From: Adiantum capillus-veneris
Taxonomy: Eukaryota > Streptophyta > Polypodiopsida > Polypodiales > Pteridaceae
Direction: 5' to 3'
Length of the DNA stretch: 64,000 nucleotides
Assembly: GCA_014529385.2 (NCBI GenBank)
Contig: CM043965.1
Location: 66,955,690-67,019,689, forward strand
Positions 24,155 through 36,942 of this stretch are shown piece by piece. The notes under the pieces were generated by a model. That model was not told the origin of the DNA and did not search any database. It worked only from the letters and a program-made list of their open reading frames with translations. A program made the position numbers and the translations under genes. Position 1 is the first letter of the stretch; each line of letters begins with the position of its first letter.

Positions 24155-24560
24155 TTATTGTATATGAGAATGCAATTACTGTGCCAATGTTGTTTAATTT
24201 TGCAGTGACTGAAGAAGGCTAAGGACATTCATCTCAAACGCTCTTCCACCTCAACGAACGAGCTTCAACTCAATAGCTTCCGAGGACGAAATCTAGATCA
24301 GGAAGGGGGGCATGTTAACCCTCACGGCTCACGGACACCCTATCACCTACGACAGACATTGTATTATTTACTTGGTAGAGTCAGGTACCGTGCTTGTCGG
24401 TCCAATAGGAAAAGGGTAAGAGTGATCGTCGATGAGAGGCGCACTCTAAGTGGAACACTCAAGGGATTAGTTGGCCAAGCATGGGCGCCCAAGTGTGAAT
24501 GGGGTGAGCTCATATAAAAGTCAACTGTTTTAGAATTTATGTGCTTGGAAGCTCTCATGT
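24155..24560 (+). repeat. Gypsy 3' end: pol tail, polypurine tract and LTR start
   Basis: The sequence 'CGAGGACGAAAT' near 24280 followed by a purine run (24300-24310) and TGTTAACCC (24313) matches the usual end of Ty3/Gypsy pol and LTR start. A TATATAAAAG-like box near 24511-24519 supports U3. Copia E inserted just upstream. No matching 5' LTR was found and the LTR end is unknown. Confidence 0.5.
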
Positions 24561-25066
24561 AAGTTGTGTGGCTCTGGCAGGTGATATTTCATCCCACAAA
24601 GTCTGCATCAAACTGGTGGTACGTCATAGAGGTAGCCCCTCGTAGTGCACGAACGTGTGAAGGCTACCATGTGCCAATCACAACGGCATCAATGGAGGAG
24701 ATCGGAGAAGATGCTCAGTCAGAAGCCATGGAGGTGGTGCCAAACGAACATCAACCTGCTACTCTCTATGGGGTGCATGCAGAGGATATACAAAATGAAA
24801 CAGAGGACATCTGTTTAAACGGAGATCTCTATATAGATATAGGATGTTATGCTGAGCTATGCAAGGATGAGAGAGAGATCTTAAAGCCATAAATATTGTT
24901 TTGTAAATTCAGAGTTATGCACTTGCCTCTTTCATCACTCAAGTTGAATAGAAGAAAAACGCTTTCTGTTGCTGCTAGCCTTTGAACATTCCAAAGCTAC
25001 AAGCACTCGAGTGTTCTTATATGATTCTCCGGCTCTTTAAGTATTTGCGTCATTGCGTCATTGTAT

Positions 25067-25149
<83 letters not shown>

Positions 25150-26140
25150 CTTGTCCATGTTTTCTACTCCATTCATTCAATATTAAGTTTAAATGTTCGT
25201 GTGTTTAATGCAGGTATGGATGATGATGAGTTTCTTTCTTCTTTGTCACCTAAAATTCACTCATTCTCTCATTTGTGCAATTGAAGAGTGCTCTTGCTCC
25301 ATCTCCATCTTCTTCTTCTTCATCTCCTTGTGTGTGTGTGTGTATGCGTGAGAGAGAGAGAGTGTGTGTGTTCGATCGAGCATTGCGGCGGCACGACGTC
25401 GGCGAGGCTGTTGAGCGCGGCGTAGCAGCGTCTCCCTCGTCTTCGCGGCGAGGAATCCTCCACGTTAGGAAGCGTAGACCGGTGAGTGACACACTAACGC
25501 CATCTTTGAGCTTACTAGTTTAGGCTTGTTGTGTGCTTGGAGCCATTTGTGGCTCGCACACAGTGTATCGACAAGTTCCTTGCATTGACACGTGTGACAT
25601 ACGCGCACATAGGTAGTGGCTCACAATGAACGTTGGAGACGGGGAAGGAGGAATACACTCAGCACACAAATGTGTGTCTCTATAGCCCAATTCATTCACA
25701 ACACCCCACTCTTCTGAGAAACACCTTTAGAAACTCACTCTTCCCCACTACACACACACACACACACCCATATGCAATCCAAAATGCTCTTATCCCATAG
25801 ACCACAGCCTTAGACAACCTCTGTGTGTGTGTGTGTGTGTGTGCGCGCACCACAAATTGCTAGGGGGGCACACCCACACACTAACACCAACTCACCAAAG
25901 AGCTGAAGAAGAAAAAGGGAAGCGAAGCGAGGGGAAAAGACACCAATCAGATTGGCTATGGAGCTCAGTTTTTCAACTTTTGGTCTCCGTGTGATCGTCT
26001 TTTGTATTTTCCCCTTTTGCTCTATGACTTGATGGACACTAGGCATTGGTATTTATATCTGACTATTACCCTTGTACAAGCCTTACTTAGTAGTAGAAGA
26101 CGAGGTATCCATTTGGAGTTTGTATCACCTTCGGTTGTGA
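24561..26140. other. Non-coding, microsatellite-rich interval
   Basis: Holds an open frame of 108 codons (24566-24892) without recognisable domain, a (CT)n tract at 25071-25132 followed by (CTAT)n to about 25149, (AC)n near 25751-25767 and (GT)n near 25823-25842. A GC-rich stretch at 25374-25480 ends in a donor-like CCGGTGAGT and could be a first exon or an LTR U5. I assign no gene. Confidence 0.5.
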
Positions 26141-26148
26141 CTAGCCTC

Positions 26149-28098
26149 TTATGTTGGATCTTGGTTGTAATTGCTTGCCTTTGGGTGGAACCTCGTGCTT
26201 TGAGTTGTTCCTGGCTGAGCTACTACTTTTGGTAGCCATATTTGAGAGTTACCTTCATAAATTTCTTGTGCTTCAAGTAGCTTGACTTCAATCATGTGGT
26301 GCTTGAGAGTGCTTTGTTGGGTAGCTTGGTAGAAGTCTGACTTTGGTACCCATACTTGTCGCATTGCTTGATTCTTTGAAGGTATTTTATTTTTCTTTTT
26401 GTGATTGTTCTTTCTCCTAATTGACGTGCTTGTCTTCCATTGATAGCTCGTCATCCACTTCATAGAACTTTTTTCTTGAGTTGAGTAGGTCCATGCTATT
26501 ACCTTAGACTTTTTGGCTCAAACATAAGTGTTTCCTTGAAAGTAGCCTTGAGCAATGATTGACTCATTTGATGCTACCCACCCTAGCACCTTTGATTGTT
26601 GAGGTTGAGCTTGTGATTTGTGTTTCCAAACTAGATCTTTGACTTTGATGCGCTCCTTGGATACTAACACTTGGGTCAATTATTTTGGTTGTTTTTGGAG
26701 GCTTTGTTGTGATGGAAAATTTGCTTGATAAACTTTTTGCTTAGGCTTCCATTGCATTTTCAATGGTATGGCATTTGATGTAGAGATTGTGTAGGAAGTT
26801 CGTTGGAGACTCGTTGAAGGTAAATTTGACTTGTGAGGTTGATTTGCTTTAGTGTTTTCTTTAGCTTTACCATTTTTTGTGATGGTTGTTACTTTTTTTG
26901 CATGGATTCAAGATGCTTCTGGGATACTACTGTTGTTGTGGCTGAAGCTTCTTGTTGTTGTCGAAAGAAGATGTTCATCCAGCTTTTTGTCATAGGACCA
27001 GACTCTCTTTGACATGATGGGAGTCGAGCATGTAAAAAGTGTCCTTGAACTCATTGATATCAACTTGAGTACAGTTGTTTCCATGCCAAAGCTAGGAATT
27101 GGCATTCTAGAACTTGTGTACACTGTTTCTTCTAGCTCTTTGATTGGTGGCTTTCCCATTATTATACAAGTTCCATAAGACATTAGATTCTTCAGGTATG
27201 TCAAAGATGACACATTCTTGTGGTTTCTTTTATTTATTTGTTTGTGCTTTTGCATCATGATTCATGACATAGTTGTTTGTCTCACGTTTTTTGCTTTCAT
27301 ACTCACAATTTTCATTAGCTTCCTTTAACACCTTTATCATAAAATAGGGAGCTATGTCATAGCCTTCCTCATCAAAAAACTTTGTAGATGATGTTATTTT
27401 ATTTACACACACATCTAGAGTTTCTAGTATCTCATTTCAACCAAATGGTTCAAACAAATTCTCAAAAAATGGTTCTAGGTGTACTCTTTGTTCTTACCGA
27501 TCTTTCTAGAATAGAATCCTCTTTGACAGAACTTCCACATTTTGAAGCTCCGTACATCTAAAGGTGTGTTTTGGTTTGCATCCATGCGAGTATCTATTGG
27601 TCATTGATTGTTGCCAAATCAAATTTCTTTACAAGAATCTTTGTGGCGTCTCTATAGCTATGGTCTTTTATGTTCACCCTTGTGGATGTCTCTTTATGTC
27701 TCAAGTAGATATGGTCATAGATCCAATCTTGAACCATTTGAAGTTGTCTCATGAATGGAAGTCCCAAAATGACATCAAAATTGTTGTCTTTCCCAAAATC
27801 TACTATTGCAAATGTATGTTCGTATTCTATCCCACAAGATGTTACAACTATTTGTTCCAGCATACCCATAGGTCTCTCTACAAAACCATTTGCGAGTTGC
27901 AATTTCAATATGGTTTTTGTAAGAGCCGCTTTTCCCCATTTCTCCCAAATTTGTATGGTGGATATGGGTACTCCAACCCCACTATCAAGTATGGCCATTG
28001 TTTTGACTTCTTTGTGTTCCACTTGTAAGGTGGTGTTTCCTTCTTCTTCCTTGTTGGAGTTAAAAGCGGCTCTGCCTTTGCCTTGTGCCGGACATCAA
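26149..28098 (-). pseudogene. Second W-family element: protease and 'WLPK' region
   Basis: Minus-strand order: retropepsin-like domain at 28022-27594 (AILDSGVGVPIST; VILGLPFMRQLQMV), then degenerate frames at 27412-27230 and 27258-26908, then 26463-26149 with RQVWVPK and SQIWLPK. The active site reads D-S-G, closer to consensus than DGG in element W. As in W, no reverse transcriptase follows the protease. It is truncated at 28098 where another LTR begins. Many stops and frameshifts are present. Confidence 0.65.
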
Positions 28099-28267
28099 TG
28101 TTTGGCTGCCCATTGACTTACTAACCTATTCCTTATATACATAGTCAATAAGAAGATAGGTGTTGACTCCCCCATTCTCCACCCACACACTACGTGTATT
28201 TGTCTCTCTCCCTTCCCCGTACACTCGCACGGTTCGTGCACGCACACTCTTCAAGTGGTATTCGAGC
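28099..28267 (+). repeat. Candidate short 5' LTR and primer site of another LTR element (H)
   Basis: TGTTTGGCTG at 28099 to CTCTTCA at 28253 (155 bp) contains a TATATA near 28134. It is followed after 2 nt by TGGTATTCGAGC (28256-28267), two mismatches from the initiator-Met primer site. No 3' LTR was found, so the element is truncated. Confidence 0.45.
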
Positions 28268-28330
28268 ACGACGGCTCTTCCAGGTCCATTGGAGACACGT
28301 TGGTGTAGCCAAAGTTGGTTGACCATAGAA

Positions 28331-29335
28331 GATGGCATGGGCAGGTATGTGAAGGCTAGCAGATGCAAGGCAAAGGGCCAGAGTAGCTACAAAGATCCAG
28401 GGTAGACAGGTAGCAACTGATGTGTATGGATGATGAGGTTTATAGGCCAACAAGGGCTCAAGAAATGGCTAATTTGGGTGGCAGATGAAAGAGGTTCAAG
28501 GTGCAGCTTTTGTGCCTAGAAATGTAGAGATTGAGTTGTTGAAGAAGCAACTCCAGACGGCTCATCAAACAGAGATACAGAGCCCCAAGATATTGAGTTT
28601 GAAGGTGAAGTGCATTGCATATCTGAGATGGACAGGGCTGATGGATCTAGGTGGTTGAGGTCAGTTTGGAGCTATGGGTGTGTAGTGCTTTATTTGTGGA
28701 GCTTGTTGGTCTTTTCAAATTGGCGATCGGAGTCACAAGTATCAAGATATGGGGCTTGGAAGTTTTATCGGGGGCCAAGTGTGTGCAAGCCTGATTGCAT
28801 CGAGAATCGTGCCAATTTGGTAATTCTTTGGCCTTGACAAGGTTCTAGAAGGCAGTATACATCAAATGAACTCAACAAAACTGACGGCTCAACGATTAGA
28901 GCTACAATGACGGAGATATCCCGATTGGAAATTTGGCGGTGGTTGCCGATAGAGCAGTCTCAAAAGTTGTTTTCTACTTTCGCGGCCTCGATTTATGGCC
29001 TTGCAAATCTTGGAATACGGTGGGATCGACGAGTTTGGAGTCTAGGATGGTTGCTTTGGAGCCTTTCGGCAAGACCAAGCATGTGCCTCTTTCCAAAGAC
29101 GCATGTACAAATGTTATAGAATTGGAGGGATTTCCTTGAAGCAGTGATTGTCAGCAAACCAATGGTCAAATCTACCAAGAGACGTGTTTCTAGAGATGTC
29201 CAGCCACCTACAAATGCAAGCAAGTCAAAGGAGGATGTGTGTGATCATGATATGGTTGAGGTCAAAAAGGGTGAGGATAATGTTCATCCTTCAGCAGAAA
29301 AGACAGAGGAAACAAAACCACCAGGCCGATGAAAC
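28331..29335 (+). pseudogene. Element H gag-like remnant
   Basis: Degenerate frames include 'QMKEVQGAAFVPRNVEIELL' and a Lys-rich 62-codon piece at 29144-29332. Stops and shifts are frequent. Assignment to gag rests on its position after an LTR and primer site; no gag domain or zinc knuckle was identified. Confidence 0.35.
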
Positions 29336-30752
<1,417 letters not shown>

Positions 30753-30929
30753 AGTCTTATTCTTAATGATTACTTCATTACCAATACACTCAAATTCAAA
30801 AATCTCTCACCTCCTTCATCCACGTGGTTGGCGTTTTCAATGGTAGTGGCCCGTCCTAGCGTGCTAAAAACAGCCCGCTATTCAACTATTGTTTCGTCAC
30901 CAAGGTCGTCGCTGCGTCCAAGCACCCCA

Positions 30930-33900
30930 ACCAAGGCAAACTCACAAAAGCACTTCGTGTCCAAACTGTCATCACTCTTATAGATAAACCCAACTGTCAT
31001 CACTCTTATAGATAAACCCAACATGGTTGCAAGGAAGCACTCTGCTTTTCTCACCGAATGCAAAGCAAAGGCCTCTTTCCATCACTCATGGTAGTGCTTT
31101 GCTCGATGTCCAAAGCTCTTGATAGTCATTCTGTCCAAAATGTTGGAGCACCTTGATTGTAGGATATGCCCAACATGGTTGTGGCAAGGAAGCTTTGGTC
31201 TGCTACAAAGGGTTCTTGATGGGCATTCTATCCAAAATACTAGAACGCATTGATTGCAAGATATGTGCAACATGGTTGTGGCAGGGAAGCTCTAGGATAT
31301 TTCAACCAAATGGAAAGCAAAGGCCTTTCTCCAAATACAATCACCTATGTTTGCGACCTCACGTAAGACCTTCACATGCGTAAGTACATCCACAAAGAGA
31401 TAGCTAGTGTGGGGTTGTTGGAAAAATATGTTGTGCTTCACAATGCTTTAATAGGATATGCTCAACATGGCTGTTGTCTTCATCTTTCCGTCCAAAATGT
31501 TGGCCCTTACAAAAGCACTAAGTTCTTGAAAGTTGTAGCTTTAAAGGGAATACCTCTCTCCACATGCATTCACCTATGCTTGCACCTTGAAGGACCCATA
31601 GATGCATTCACCTTTGCTTGCACCTTGAAGGCATGTGGCCTTACACGTGATCTTCATATGTGAGAAAATTCACAATGAGATTGCTAGTCATGGGTTGTTG
31701 GAAAACCATGTTGTGCTTGGCGATGCTTGGGTTGATGTGTACCAAATGCGCCTTACAAAAGCACCAAAATTTCTTGATAAGCTTTTTGTCTGAAATTTGA
31801 ACACATTGATTGCTAGATATGCCTAGCATGGCTTTGGTAAGGAAACTCAATGTTTTTTTCAATACATGCAAAGGAAAAGCTTCAGTTCATATGCAATCAG
31901 GTGGTCTTACGCAAGACATTGATATGGGTGAGAGAATCATGTTGAGATTTGTCCAAGGCAATTGAAGAAAGATGTCATTCTTCATGGTGCTTTGGTCAAT
32001 ATGTAAGCTAAATATGGTGCCCTCACTAAAGCATTTCTCTTGGTGAATATGTTGATTGTAAGATACACCCAAGATAGCTGTGGCATGGAAGCTCTTGGTT
32101 GGTTCAATCAAATGCAAAGGGAGGGCCTTTCAGTACATGCAAAGGACAAGCCTCACTTCAAATGCAATCCGATGGCCTTACGCAAGACATTGATATGGGT
32201 GAGATAATTCACAATGAGATTTCTAGTACCGGGAAATTGAAGAAAGTGTCATTCTTTGTGGTGCTATGGTCAATATGTAAGCTAAATATGGTACCCTCAC
32301 TAAAGCATTTCTCTTGGTAAATGTGTCGATTGCATGATACACACAAGATAGTTGCGGCATGTAAGTGCTTGGCTGGTTTAACCAAACGAGAAGGGAGGGC
32401 CTTTCTTCAATTCATTCATCGATGCTTGCACCTTGAAGGTTTACAGTTGTACGCAAGGTCTCCACTTGGGTGAGAGGATTCAAGATGGGATGTTTGGTGG
32501 TGCTTTGATTGATATGTATGTCAAATGTGGTGACCTCAAGAAACTACAAAAAGTTCTTGATGGGCATCCTCTCTAAAACATCGTCTCTTAGAACGCTTCG
32601 ATTGTAGGATATGCCCAACATGGTTGTGGCAAGGAAGCTCTCTGTTATTTTCATCGAATACAAAGGAAAGGCCTCTTTCTAGATGCTCAATGCATGTTGT
32701 CACATGAAAATCGAGAATGGCTCTTGGAATCAACCAAGACCTAGCTGCTGGATTGATGCAAATGGGGAGACTCAATTATTTGTGGTTGGAGATACTGAGC
32801 ATTTTCAAAGCAAACAAATCTAGTTGAAGCTACAAGATCTTGAGGTGAAATTGTCCCCGCAAGGGTTTTCCTTTGCACTGAGTCTCACATAATATTCTAA
32901 TTGTTTTTGTCAGATTCAATCCAAGAGCACATCAGTGAGTATGTATGCCAAATGTGGTATCCTCATGAAAGCATGAGAAGTCTTGATGGGTTTCCTATCC
33001 GCAATGTCATCACTTGGAACACGTTGATTGCAAGGTACGCAACATTATTGTGGCAAGGAAAGCAACGAGTTTTATTTATAGATTATACTAAAAACATGTG
33101 CTTAGAAGAAGGATTAAGGATTTGTCTCAAGTCAACAAACATAGGATAGAGTTTGAGCATCACAATAGTGGACTATATCAGAAAGACATATATTTATGGG
33201 GCACATTGGTGAGTGTGTATGCCAAATGTGACACCCTCACAAATCTGCAAAAAGTTCTTCATGGGCTTGTTTTGTTGATTGAAACATATGGCCAACATGG
33301 CTATGGCAAGGAAGCTCTGTGCTGTTTTTACCAGATGTGAAGAAAAGGACTCTCTCTAGATACAATCACCTATACTTGCACCTTGAAGACTTGTGGCTCT
33401 AGGCTATTTTCAGCTTCCTATTGGGAGTGTGGACTCTTGGATTGCATTGATTGTAGGATTTTCCACATGAGAAAGATCTAGTCTATTTCCAGTAAATGCA
33501 ATAATGTACGTGTGCATCTTGAAGGCGTGTTGCTCTACGCAAGATGCTGATATGGACATAAAATTCAAGTTGATATTGTTGGTCATGTGCTATTGACAAA
33601 AAGGGGTTATTGATGAAAAAAGATGTTGTGCTTGGCAATGCCTGAGTTGATATGTATGTGAAATGTGGTGCGCTTGAGAAAGCCCCAAAAGTGCTTGAGG
33701 AGCTTCTTGCCTGGAATGTCACCTCTTTGAATGCATTGATTGCAGGATGTGTGCAATAAGAGCAGGGCCAAAAATCTCTAGGCTATTTATAGTGGATGCA
33801 AAGCATTGTAATGCACTAGTCACAGGATACAAATAATAGTAGCATTGTCAAAAAAAATTCAGCTTCCTATACTGAGTGTGGACTCTTGGAATGCATTGAT

Positions 33901-34192
33901 TGTAAGATTTGCCCCACAAGAGAAAGCTCTAGTCTCTTTTTAGTAGATGCAATCACCTATGCATACATCTTGAAAGCATGTGGCTCTATGCAACATGCTA
34001 ATATGGGCACAAAAATTCACAATTATATTGCTAATTAGAGTTTGTTGAAAAAAGATGTTGTGCTTGGTACATGGGTATTAGAATTCATATGTGATTACTA
34101 GTCAAGGGCTATCGACTACAAAATATGTGCAACATGGATACGGAAAACAAGATATAGTCTGCTTTTACCCGATGCAAAGTGAGGGATTCTCA
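30930..34192 (+). pseudogene. PPR repeat array, decayed
   Basis: Many short frames carry PPR-family phrases of the plant PLS/DYW class: 'VGYAQHGCGKEALVCY' near 31155, 'KYIHKEIASVGLLEKYVVLHNALIGYAQHG' split across 31380-31470, 'DAFTFACTLKACGLTRDLHM' near 31600, 'DIDMGEIIHNEISSTG' near 32200, 'RNVITWNTLIARYA' near 33000, 'YGQHGYGKEALCCFYQM' near 33290 and 'YVQHGYGKQDIVCFYPMQSEG' near 34120. Intact members bind organellar RNA, but here stops, shifts and partial units make expression of a protein impossible. A 28-bp exact duplication lies near 30964-31019. The array continues in inverted orientation at 36942-36100. Confidence 0.85.
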
Positions 34193-35640
34193 TCAGACAA
34201 GGTCTCCTGGAGTGCTCTTATAGCCTTAAAATCTTCCAATCCTTTCTTAACCATACATGCTATCCCTCCTTGCCCTCTTTGTTGCTTGAGATTTTTTGAC
34301 CACATCAATGAATGTACATTGTAATCCTCCAAGCCGTTAATCCTTTCCGTACCATGCTCCCAAGTTTCAAGAAGGAGTACAACATTGGCTTTTCTTATTA
34401 GTTCATCAATGCCAACCCCCACATTCCATGGGTATCCATTGCAATTCCAAAAGCATAATGTCAACTGTGACTCAGCCTCATAGGTTGTACATTCCTATTT
34501 GCTCGAGAGACTTGCCTCCTCCTAGGACACATTTTCTTCATGAGAGATCTCCTTGTTTTCTTTATTCCTCTCCTCATATGCCTTGCGATGCATATTTTGT
34601 TGCTTAATAGTGCATTCTTCACATACAAAACATTTTGTATTTCTCAAATAGATCTAGCTATTATCAAAGATAATCTTTCGTTTCGTCTCATCCTTCATGG
34701 TACATACAATTGGCCGTTCTCCCGAGCCAGGAGCTCCTTGCTACCCCACTCTATGTGCTCCATAGACCATAACTACGGACATGTCAAAGTGGGTTTTGAA
34801 GAATTCTTTGATAACAATGTCAAGAGAAGGAGGCGTCTCTAACTTCTCTTTGGGAATTCCACGAATAAAAATTTTCTTGGAACATCGCTCCCATTCCTTC
34901 AGCTCCTCCACATCCACATTCTCAACGTTCTTTGTTTGAGCCATAGCTTGCATGAGGGAGGAATTAGAAACCACATTGCTACCACATAAATCAGCCCAAG
35001 ACTTGTTTGTGCGTACATTTTTTCATGTCGCATACATCTCGGCTCATGGTGTCAAATTTCTCCTCTTTCAATACATGGTCATGCGCTACTTTTCTCATGT
35101 GCTCCTTGAAAGTATTTAAGTCCACACAAGAGCGTTTACATTCCTTGACTTCCTCCTCAAGTTGCATCAAACATTTTGTTTACATCTCAAGTGTCCTCTT
35201 GAGATTCTCATTCTCAACCACAAGAACCCTTAGCGTGCCATTCTCCATTGCAAGTGCCCGGAAGTCTTCACCTTGTCTATTTATGGTCTCTTGCAATGAT
35301 ACCAAGTATACCATGATCATGGTTTTTTATGTCATTGGTTGAGTGGTTGTGTTGCTATCACCACACTTAAGAGATTTTGAATAATTTTCTACAATGTTTG
35401 TAGACCTTGTTGAAGAAGAAGAAGAAGAAGAGAAGCCTTAACTTCCCAAGAGATGCAAGAGTTTATGTGTGTCTCTAAGAGTGTGTTTGTGTGAAGGAGA
35501 GGAACACTCACGCGTGCATACAGATGGAACCATGCAAGAACTCCGTCACGATTGGATTGTAGATTCAAACTCACCTCGAGAGTCCACAAAATAATAACTA
35601 GAGTGCTTTGTTAATTGTGTTCACATCGATTGAGCAAAAT
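34172..35640 (-). pseudogene. LINE 5' half: ORF1 and start of endonuclease, inverted
   Basis: Minus-strand order: a coiled-coil ORF1 region near 35340-35000 ('ENENLKRTLEM', 'QLEEEVKECKR'), an RRM-like stretch at 34974-34741 ('KKIFIRGIPKEKLETPPS'), then an APE-type endonuclease start at 34464 ('LCFWNCNGYPW', 'LLLETWEHG', 'GQGGIACMVKKG'). The endonuclease breaks off at about 34190. Its continuation is on the plus strand from 36943. Stops are present. Confidence 0.8.
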
Positions 35641-35747
35641 ATTGGAAACTATATATGCCATTTCAATACTTCTCAAATGAAAAAAAAAGGATTATTTGAT
35701 GCTATTAATTATGTCTAAGATATTTACCTGAGAGAAAAAATAAAGCA

Positions 35748-35784
<37 letters not shown>

Positions 35785-36099
35785 TTTCATCAAAGCCTAC
35801 TAGATTGTTTTACTTGAGTGTGTGTTTGGGATATAGATCGTCATGGGTCAAAGATGTACCTTGCAAAAATGGGATACTGATCGTAGTGCTTCAGAGGGGT
35901 ACCTTGCAAAAAACCACGAGGAGGGTTAGATTTTTGTCACGCTCAATGTTCGTGATCATACAAGGTGTTAATGTTATTAATTGTTTGTTGTTCTATTTTT
36001 ATATTTCAAAAAAAAAGAAAACATGCAAGTCTCCTTGCATGGGGTAGTTTTCACAGTCCTCTCCAATTTTTAAAATATTCCCATGGCAGCGTGCAATTT
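35641..36099. other. Non-coding interval with (AG)n
   Basis: An (AG)n tract lies near 35751-35780. No gene is seen. It presumably includes the 5' flank of the LINE and the junction with PPR sequence. Confidence 0.4.
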
Positions 36100-36942
36100 T
36101 CAGTGTCAAAAATCAAAAAATGATAATGCTTACTCACCGCGCAATTGAATGTTTTCCACTGATGCAATTCCTTGCATCAAGAATGTTGGGCATCTCCTGC
36201 ACTTAGCTCACTACTGCAAGAGACGACATCCCAGGGAGGATGCCCTTTAAGAATTTTTTGTGCTATTGTGAGGACACCAAATTTGGTACACATATTGATC
36301 AAACCACCGCCAAGCATGACATTGTACTTCCAACAACCCCTAACTAGTAATCACATCGTGAATTCTGATACCCATGTGAAAGTCTTTCATAAGGCCACAT
36401 GCCTTCAAGGTGCAAGCAGTGGTGAATGTATTTGGAGAAAGAGGTTCCATAAAAACAGTCAGGAGCTTGCAATATGCATATTGGGCATATCTTGAAACCA
36501 ACACATTGCAGGTGATGACATTCCAGAGAGAATTCCAATCAAGAACTTTTCATCCTTTCATGCTTTTGTGATAGTACCATATTTGGCATACATATCAACC
36601 AAGCATTGCAAAGCATGACATCCTTCACCAATAACGTTGGACCAAGTATCTTCTCACTAATTCTCTCACCCATGTCAATGGCTTGCATAAGTCCCCTAGC
36701 CTTCAAGGTGCAAGCGTAGGTGAATGCATTTGGAGAAAAGCCTTCCATTTGCATCCACTTCTAGAGCTACCCTGGCACAATGAAGTTGGGCATATCCAGT
36801 AGTAATGCATTTAAGGTAATACATTCTGGAGGGAAAGCCCATCAAGATCTTTTTTTTCTTTTGTGGGAGCACCACATTTGACATACATCTTCACCAACAA
36901 TCCCTTATCAACAATCTCAACTGAGAAACCCTCACTTTGCAT
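36100..36942 (-). pseudogene. PPR array continuation, inverted
   Basis: Minus-strand phrases include 'MQSEGFSVEIVDKGLLVKMYVKCGA' in pieces near 36942-36870, 'MQMEGFSPNAFTYACTLKARG' starting at 36754, 'AIDMGERISEKI' and 'TACTLKACGLMKDFHMG' near 36400. The reading direction is opposite to the array at 30930-34192 and resumes where that array stops if the segment between is flipped. Confidence 0.8.

Noticed and set aside
24566-24892. 108-codon frame as a host gene
   Set aside because: It lies downstream of a Gypsy LTR start, has no recognisable domain and no splice or promoter support.
25275-25523. First exon of a host gene (GC-rich, ends in a GTGAGT-like donor)
   Set aside because: The protein is dominated by TCT/TCC and GT repeats and no following exon could be found; kept only as a remark.
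35389-36047. Small frames between the LINE and PPR fragments
   Set aside because: No similarity to either family, and biased by the (AG)n tract and AT-rich sequence.
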